DNA of 64,000 bases from an uncultured Clostridia bacterium (GTDB lineage: Bacteria > Bacillota > Clostridia > TANB77 > CAG-508). The notes beneath the pieces are model-generated. The model was given only the letters and a program-made list of their open reading frames with translations, made no database searches and was not told the origin of the DNA. The DNA lies in NCBI GenBank assembly GCA_934140005.1, contig CAKPBB010000005.1, positions 1-64,000 of the forward strand. The letters are read 5' to 3'. This document shows positions 58,674 to 64,000 of this stretch, piece by piece (positions within the stretch are counted from its first letter, which is position 1; each line of letters opens with the position of its first letter). Position numbers and translations under genes: made by a program.

Positions 58674-61013
58674 ATGAATATAAAATATTTAGAAAAAATA
58701 GAATTTTCAAAAATATGTGAAATATTAACTAGTTATTGTAAAACTTATATTGGGAAAGGTTTTGCAACTAATATTGAACCTCTTTCAACTGAAAAGGACA
58801 TACAAAAAGCTTTAGATCAAACTTCAGAAGCTGTTATTTTGTTATACAGAAAAGGTTCTGTGCCAATTAGTGAAATTGCTGATATCACTGTTTCTTTAAA
58901 AAGATTAGAAACATTATCTTCTCTATCAGCTAAACAACTTTTAGATTTAGGAGAAATTTTACAGATATCTCATGAACTAAAAAATTATTTTTTCAATTCT
59001 GATTTTGATTTATCTGAATTTAAAAATTTAACAAATTTATTTTATAATCTATATACTAATGAATCCTTGGAAAAGACTATTTTTTCTAGTATTATAGATG
59101 AATATACAATTTCAGATACAGCTTCAGTGAAACTTGCTACTATTCGTAGAAATAAACGTGAAAAAGAACAAGAAATTAAAAATAAGTTAAATTCTCTACT
59201 TAGAACAAAATATGTACAAGAACCAGTAGTTACTATGCGTGCTGGAAGATTTGTAATTCCAGTCAAAAATGAATATCGTTCTGAAGTAAAAGGCTTTGTT
59301 CATGATATTTCTTCTAGTGGTTCGACTGTTTTTATAGAACCATTATCTGTATTTGATTTAAATAATGATATAAATAAATTAAATTTAGAAGAAAATCTTG
59401 AAATCGAACAAATATTAGAAAAACTTTCTAGTATGTTTTATGATTTAATAAACGAATTACAAAATAATGCAAATTTAATTGGACTTTTAGACTTTATCTT
59501 TGCAAAAGCAAAATATTCTAAAGATATAGACGGTTCAGCTGCAAAAATAAATCATGAAAAAAAGATTATCTTATTACAAGCTTGGCATCCTTTAATAAAT
59601 AAAGATATTGCCATAAAAAATGATATTTCTCTTGGAGAAAATTACACTAGCTTAATTATTACTGGACCTAATACTGGTGGAAAAACAGTTACTTTGAAAA
59701 CAGTTGGCTTACTTACTTGTATGACAATGTCTGGAATGCATATTCCAGCAAAAGAAAATAGCACTATTTGTTTATTTGATAATATTTTTGCTGATATTGG
59801 AGACGAACAAAGTATTGCAGACTCATTAAGTACTTTCTCATCTCACATGACAAAAATTGCTGAAATTTTGTCTATAGCTACTGAGAATAGTTTAATTTTG
59901 TTAGATGAATTAGGTTCCGGAACAGACCCTATCGAAGGCGCAAGTTTGGCAATTAGTATTTTAGAGAACTTAAATAAACGTGGTGCTCTAACACTTGCAA
60001 CTACACACTATCCAGAAATCAAACATTATGCATTAAACACTCCAGGTTTTGAAAATGCTAGTGCAGAATTTAATATAAATACTCTAACTCCTACTTATCA
60101 TTTATTGATAGGTGTTCCTGGCACAAGCAATGCATTTGCTATTAGTCAAAAGCTTGGAATTCCAGAAGATATTATTGAAAGAGCAAAAGATTTTCTTTCT
60201 AAAGATGAAATAAATATTGAAGATTTGTTAAAAAATATATACGAAGATAAACAACTAATAGAAAAAGAAAAACAAGAAATTCTTGAAAAATCAGCTGAAA
60301 TAGAAAAATTAAGAAAAGATTTAAAACATAATAATTCTTCACTAAAAGAGCAGGAACAAGAAATTTTAGATAAAGCTAAAGAACAAGCAAAAGAAATTTT
60401 GTTAGATGCTAAAGAAGAAGCAACCAATTTAATTCGTGATATTGAAAAAGGTACAACTGTAAAGCATTTAAATTATGCTAGAAACAATATAAATACAAAA
60501 TTAAATAATCTTCAATCAAAAAAGATTACAACTCCAACAGAAAAAACTTTAAAAGAAGATTCTATAAAACTTGGTATGTCCGTATTTATACCATCTTTAA
60601 ATCAAACTGGTAATATAATAACATTGCCAAATAAAGACAAAATTGTTCAAGTACAAGTTGGTATTATGAAAATGAATTTTAAACTTACTGATTTAGAAAT
60701 TGGTAAAGAAGAAAGCAAACCCGAAAAAAATTACTCTTATTCTAAAGAACATAAATTACATATTCAATCAGTTTCTCCTGAAATAAATGTTATTGGTCAA
60801 AATGTTGAAGAAGCTTGTTTTGCAATAGACAAGTACCTTGATACATGTGCTTATAATGGTCTTAATACAATTCATATTGTACATGGTAAAGGCACTGGTG
60901 CTTTGCGCAAAGGAATACATAAATTTTTAAAGAATCACCCTCATGTAAAAAGTTATCGTTTAGGAACTTTTGGAGAAGGTGAAATGGGCGTTACTGTTGT
61001 TGAACTCAAATAA
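58674..61013 (+). CDS. mutS2: MutS2 family ATPase/endonuclease
   Basis: A 779-residue MutS2 protein. It has the core domain (to about 310), the ATPase with G-P-N-T-G-G-K-T and D-E-L-G-S-G-T-D-P, a long coiled coil (about 500-600), a KOW-like part and the C-terminal Smr nuclease domain (I-H-I-V-H-G-K-G-T-G-A-L). MutS2 acts on recombination intermediates and on collided ribosomes in Firmicutes. The ATG at 58674 follows AAAGG; an in-frame ATG at 58623 is not preceded by a ribosome site. Confidence 0.95.
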   Translation: MNIKYLEKIEFSKICEILTSYCKTYIGKGFATNIEPLSTEKDIQKALDQTSEAVILLYRKGSVPISEIADITVSLKRLETLSSLSAKQLLDLGEILQISHELKNYFFNSDFDLSEFKNLTNLFYNLYTNESLEKTIFSSIIDEYTISDTASVKLATIRRNKREKEQEIKNKLNSLLRTKYVQEPVVTMRAGRFVIPVKNEYRSEVKGFVHDISSSGSTVFIEPLSVFDLNNDINKLNLEENLEIEQILEKLSSMFYDLINELQNNANLIGLLDFIFAKAKYSKDIDGSAAKINHEKKIILLQAWHPLINKDIAIKNDISLGENYTSLIITGPNTGGKTVTLKTVGLLTCMTMSGMHIPAKENSTICLFDNIFADIGDEQSIADSLSTFSSHMTKIAEILSIATENSLILLDELGSGTDPIEGASLAISILENLNKRGALTLATTHYPEIKHYALNTPGFENASAEFNINTLTPTYHLLIGVPGTSNAFAISQKLGIPEDIIERAKDFLSKDEINIEDLLKNIYEDKQLIEKEKQEILEKSAEIEKLRKDLKHNNSSLKEQEQEILDKAKEQAKEILLDAKEEATNLIRDIEKGTTVKHLNYARNNINTKLNNLQSKKITTPTEKTLKEDSIKLGMSVFIPSLNQTGNIITLPNKDKIVQVQVGIMKMNFKLTDLEIGKEESKPEKNYSYSKEHKLHIQSVSPEINVIGQNVEEACFAIDKYLDTCAYNGLNTIHIVHGKGTGALRKGIHKFLKNHPHVKSYRLGTFGEGEMGVTVVELK

Positions 61014-61021
61014 AATAATCT

Positions 61022-61057
61022 AAAAAAATCCGTATTAAAATTTAATACGGATTTTTT
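61022..61057 (+). terminator. Terminator of mutS2
   Basis: AATCCGTATTA / TTAATACGGATT stem around 61028-61052 followed by TTTTTT. It lies between convergent mutS2 and lexA. Confidence 0.75.
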
Positions 61058-61080
61058 ATAAGGTTAAACTTTTACAATAA

Positions 61081-61737
61081 TTACATTTTTCTAAATACAC
61101 CAATTACTTTACCTAAAATTTCACAATTTGGAACTATAATTGGATCCATTGTTGAATTTTCTGGTTGTAATCTTATATGATCTTTCTCTTTATAGAAAGT
61201 TTTAACTGTTGCTTCATCTTCTATTAAAGCAACAACAATTTCTCCGTTTGTTGCTGTATTCTGTTTGCGAACTAAAATATAGTCTCCATTTAAAATTCCA
61301 GCTTCAATCATGCTCTCTCCTCTAACAGTAAGCATAAAACTTTCACTATTTCCAACAAAATCAAGTGGTATAGGAAATGTATCTGTTACATTCTCAACGG
61401 CTAATATTGGTGCTCCTGCTGTAATTTTTCCAACTACTGGAACTTCTACCATTTCTTTGTTTGTATAAACAGGCTTCTCAAAAGTAGTTTGCTCCCCTTC
61501 TAAATTACCACCTTTTAATAATTTTAAAGTTCTACCTTTTTGACTTTCTTTTTTGATATATCCCTTTTTCTCTAAAGATTCTAAATAACCATGTACAGTT
61601 GCTGTAGATTTTAAGCCAACTGCTTTTCCAATTTCTCTAACAGATGGTGGATAACCATTTTCAACAACTTGTTTTTCAATAAATTTCAATATTGCTTTTT
61701 CTCTTTTATTTAAGCTATCTGGATCTTTTCTTCTCAT
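61081..61737 (-). CDS. lexA: SOS repressor LexA
   Basis: A 218-residue repressor that self-cleaves when RecA is activated. The N-terminal winged helix has P-P-S-V-R-E-I-G-K-A-V-G-L-K-S. The cleavage site A107-G108 is in T-A-G-A-P; the catalytic Ser142 (G-E-S-M) and Lys179 (A-T-V-K) follow. The start at 61737 follows AAGGAG. A likely LexA box overlaps its own start region, see the next entry. Confidence 0.95.
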   Translation of the reverse strand: MRRKDPDSLNKREKAILKFIEKQVVENGYPPSVREIGKAVGLKSTATVHGYLESLEKKGYIKKESQKGRTLKLLKGGNLEGEQTTFEKPVYTNKEMVEVPVVGKITAGAPILAVENVTDTFPIPLDFVGNSESFMLTVRGESMIEAGILNGDYILVRKQNTATNGEIVVALIEDEATVKTFYKEKDHIRLQPENSTMDPIIVPNCEILGKVIGVFRKM

Positions 61738-61771
61738 TATATACGCTCCTTATACTTATATTCCAACATAT

Positions 61772-61828
61772 CGAACTTTTATTCGTTTTTACTAAAAATA
61801 TATTATCATAAATCATTTGTTTTGTCAA
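61772..61828 (-). promoter_or_regulatory. lexA promoter and LexA box
   Basis: TTGACA (61823-61828), 17-base spacer and TAATAT (61800-61805) form the promoter. CGAACTTTTATTCG (61772-61785; half-sites CGAA and TTCG) lies about 10-20 bases past the start and matches the Firmicute LexA box pattern, CGAAC-4-GTTCG, with one arm less perfect. Autorepression fits. A second weaker CGAAA...TTTTG element is at 61830-61840. Confidence 0.7.
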
Positions 61829-61846
61829 ACGAAAGTTTTGTTTATT

Positions 61847-63121
61847 TTATTCATACCATTCAAATACCCAATCTAAGATATTAACTGTATCTCCTTCTTT
61901 TACTCCATTATTCCTTAAAGCATCATCAATTCCCAATTTCTTCATCATTCTTTGTAAGTAGGCAAAAGATTCATTATCCTCTGTATTTACTCTTGCCATT
62001 AGTCTATCTATAGTTGGACCTTCTACAAAGAATTCATTATTTTTTCTTGTTACTGTAAATGGTTCTTCTTCCTCTTCTAATGTATATAACATTCTTTCTT
62101 CTGGTTCTACAATTTCCTCTTTTGGAAGTGTTTTTATTACTTCAGCAACATGATTAAATAATTCATTTAATCCTTCACCAGTAACTGCTGAAATCTTGAA
62201 TATTTCTAAATTTTGTTCCTTAGCAATTTTTTTAAGAGTTTCATAGTTATTTTCATCTTGCATACTATCAGCTTTATTGGCAACAATAATTTGTTTTCTA
62301 CTTGCTAATTTTTCACTATATTTTTTTAACTCTTCATTTATTTTATTAAAATCATCAGCAGGATTTCTTCCTTCAGTACCAGCAACATCAATTACATGTA
62401 ATAATAATCTTGTTCTTTCAACATGTCTTAAAAATCTTATACCTAAACCTACACCTTCGCTAGCACCTTCAATGATACCTGGTATATCTGCTAAAACAAA
62501 ACTATCTCCATGTTCTGTTTTTACAACTCCTAAATTTGGATCTATTGTTGTAAAATGATAATCTGCTATTTTAGGTGTTGCTGCTGTAACTCTAGATAAA
62601 ATTGTTGATTTTCCAACATTTGGAAATCCTATTAAACCAACATCTGCAAGTAATTTAAGTTCAAGTATAATTTCCTTTACTTTTCCTTTTTCTCCATCTA
62701 TTGCAAAATGAGGAGCTTGTCTTGTTGAAGTAGCAAAATGAACATTACCTTTGCCACCTCTACCACCTTTTAATATAAGTTCTCTTTGTCCGTCTTCAGA
62801 CATATCTACAATTACTTTTCCCGTTTCTGCATCTTTTACAATTGTGCCCTTTGGTACTTTTACAGTTAAATCATCACCACTTTTTCCAAAGCAACGATTA
62901 CCACTTCCATTTTCACCACTTTTAGCTTTAAATTTTTTAGTAAATCTAAAATCTACAAGTGTATTTGTATCTGGGTCAACTTCAAAATAGATATCTCCAC
63001 CTTTTCCTCCATCTCCACCATCAGGACCACCTGCTGCAACATATTTTTCTCTTCTAAAAGTAGCTGCACCATCTCCGCCCTTTCCTGATTCAATTATAAT
63101 TTTTGCATAATCTACAAACAT
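61847..63121 (-). CDS. obgE: GTPase Obg/CgtA
   Basis: A 424-residue GTPase for 50S subunit maturation and stress/sporulation control. It has the Gly-rich Obg fold (to about 158: S-G-K-G-G-D-G-A-A-T-F, G-G-P-D-G-G-D-G-G-K-G-G), the G domain with G-F-P-N-V-G-K-S-T (about 165-173), D-I-P-G-I-I-E-G-A (G3), N-K-A-D (G4) and a C-terminal OCT domain. The start at 63121 sits among A+T-rich sequence with a weak AGGAGATATGATATATTAAA site upstream. Confidence 0.95.
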   Translation of the reverse strand: MFVDYAKIIIESGKGGDGAATFRREKYVAAGGPDGGDGGKGGDIYFEVDPDTNTLVDFRFTKKFKAKSGENGSGNRCFGKSGDDLTVKVPKGTIVKDAETGKVIVDMSEDGQRELILKGGRGGKGNVHFATSTRQAPHFAIDGEKGKVKEIILELKLLADVGLIGFPNVGKSTILSRVTAATPKIADYHFTTIDPNLGVVKTEHGDSFVLADIPGIIEGASEGVGLGIRFLRHVERTRLLLHVIDVAGTEGRNPADDFNKINEELKKYSEKLASRKQIIVANKADSMQDENNYETLKKIAKEQNLEIFKISAVTGEGLNELFNHVAEVIKTLPKEEIVEPEERMLYTLEEEEEPFTVTRKNNEFFVEGPTIDRLMARVNTEDNESFAYLQRMMKKLGIDDALRNNGVKEGDTVNILDWVFEWYE

Positions 63122-63202
63122 TTTTTTATTATATGATATATCATTTTTAATATATCATATCTCCTTTCTAATTCTTAAATCTCATATTTTATAATCATAT
63201 AT

Positions 63203-64000
63203 TTAATCTTCAAAATAATTTAGCATCATAGCCTTCTTTATTTTCTTCATGGTCTCTTTAGCTGTTTTTCTTGCTTTTTCTGTTCCTTCTTTTAATATAG
63301 CATCAACCTCTTCTGGATGTGCTTCATAATATGCTCTTTTTTCTCTAACAGGTCTTAACGTATCAGAAATATTTTTTGCAAGTTCTTTTTTACAAGCTAC
63401 ACAGCCCCTTTTTCCCTGCCTACATTCTTCACAAATTTTTGCACATTCTTCTTTATCTGTAAATAAATTATGATAATATGCAACCATACATACATCTGGA
63501 TTTCCTAAATCATCTTTTTTTATTCTATTAGGATCAGTCACAGCACTCATAACCTTTTTAGAAATTTCTTCTTCGCTATCAGATAAATATATAGCATTTC
63601 CTAAAGATTTACCCATTTTTTCATTTCCATCTAAGCCTTTAATTCTTTTACTACTAGATAAAACTGCTTGTGGTTCTATTAAAACATCTCCATAAACACT
63701 ATTAAATTTTCTAACAATTTCTCTACATTGCTCTATTAAAGGTAATTGGTCTTCTCCTACTGGAACTAAAGCTCCTTCAAAGGCTGTAATATCAGCTGCT
63801 TGGCTAACTGGATATCCCAAAAATCCATAAGTTACACTTTCTCCAAATAATTCTCTCTTTTGTTCAATTTCGGTCTTTACTGTTGGATTTCTTTGCAATC
63901 TAGCTATTGTTACAAAATTTGAATAAAAAGCAGTAAGTTCTGCTGTTTCTGGTACCATTGATTGAATATATATTGTTGTTTTTTTAGGATCAATTCCTAC
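63203..64000 (-). CDS. trpS: Tryptophan-tRNA ligase, C-terminal part, with a possible Fe-S site
   Basis: Charges tRNA-Trp. The frame is open to the window edge (V-G-I-D-P-K-K-T-T-I-Y-I-Q-S precedes the first in-frame ATG at 63958), so this is the 3' part. K-M-G-K-S at the active site and S-R-L-type neighbours are visible. A Cys set V-C-M-V, C-R-Q-G-K-R-G-C-V-A-C gives C-x21-C-x6-C-x2-C. The [4Fe-4S] site of Thermotoga maritima TrpRS has C-x22-C-x6-C-x2-C, so a cluster that contacts the tRNA anticodon loop is plausible. Confidence 0.9.
   Translation of the reverse strand, partial: VGIDPKKTTIYIQSMVPETAELTAFYSNFVTIARLQRNPTVKTEIEQKRELFGESVTYGFLGYPVSQAADITAFEGALVPVGEDQLPLIEQCREIVRKFNSVYGDVLIEPQAVLSSSKRIKGLDGNEKMGKSLGNAIYLSDSEEEISKKVMSAVTDPNRIKKDDLGNPDVCMVAYYHNLFTDKEECAKICEECRQGKRGCVACKKELAKNISDTLRPVREKRAYYEAHPEEVDAILKEGTEKARKTAKETMKKIKKAMMLNYFED

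Overview
The window looks like a chromosomal segment of an AT-rich, spore-forming Clostridia-type Firmicute, possibly an uncultured gut lineage with a compact genome. The base composition is very low in G+C. Start sites mostly carry AGGAGG-type ribosome sites and promoters are of the TTGACA-17-TATAAT kind. Gene order is Firmicute-like: the nusA-infB operon and the ylxM-ffh-rpsP-khpA-rimM-trmD-rplS operon are both complete. Sporulation-linked genes are present: a CotF-type coat protein pair, a dipicolinate synthase subunit A and a SpoVG-like protein. The standard code fits all genes.

Layout. 0-3.3 kb: the first codons of a gene leaving the left edge, enolase, a pseudouridine synthase with a promoter that predicts a leaderless mRNA, and the two coat genes. 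3.4-13.2 kb: an orphan gene of foreign composition, then a minus-strand envelope and protein-quality operon (cysS, femX-like, alr, DUF1189 protein, ftsH) preceded by a class A penicillin-binding protein. 13.4-19.5 kb: dprA, folD, uppP, dpaA, a TPR membrane protein and nrnA. 19.5-25.1 kb: the rimP-nusA-rnpM-ylxQ-infB-rbfA-nrnA operon with its promoter and a leader hairpin. 25.2-32.3 kb: a large coiled-coil protein with a possible ADP-ribosyltransferase-like N-terminus, a diaminopentanoate-dehydrogenase-like enzyme, a Lon-like protease, rimI and tsaB. 32.5-38 kb: a surface locus (O-antigen ligase family, Cys-rich pentapeptide-repeat membrane protein, TraX family), a decayed acyl carrier protein gene, a two-domain SpoVG protein, a PAP2 phosphatase and tRNA-Gly. 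38-42.8 kb: the ribosome/SRP operon and tsaE. 42.9-46.1 kb, plus strand: a membrane-anchored protein and an MBOAT/DHHW acyltransferase pair. 46.1-57.9 kb: folC followed by an accessory region with a broken lysR, a four-gene operon containing two radical-SAM enzymes, acetyltransferases, a serine hydrolase, a Fic protein, two more orphan genes and a Nudix/coiled-coil/methyltransferase operon. 58-64 kb: three tRNAs, mutS2, lexA, obgE and the 3' part of trpS.

How the genes work together. Most of the window is housekeeping: translation factors, rRNA and tRNA modification (trmD, rimM, tsaB, tsaE, rimI), protein quality control (ftsH, Lon-like), DNA repair (lexA, mutS2, dprA, nrnA) and cell-envelope assembly (uppP, pbp1A, femX, alr). 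The accessory genes look like surface modification plus small self-contained transcription units.

The most interesting items are: the coiled-coil protein whose N-terminus resembles an ADP-ribosyltransferase; the operon with an RlmN/Cfr-like enzyme that keeps the methyl-carrier Cys but lacks the resolving Cys; the tandem SpoVG protein; three orphan single-gene cassettes of unusual composition; a Fic gene with three 12-bp direct repeats next to its -35 box; and an odd second tRNA-Gly(TCC) in a window that also encodes a FemX-type enzyme. Three genes (alr, traX-like, lysR) each carry what looks like a one-base insertion, which could be either real decay or sequence error. All function calls rest on reading motifs; no database search was run.
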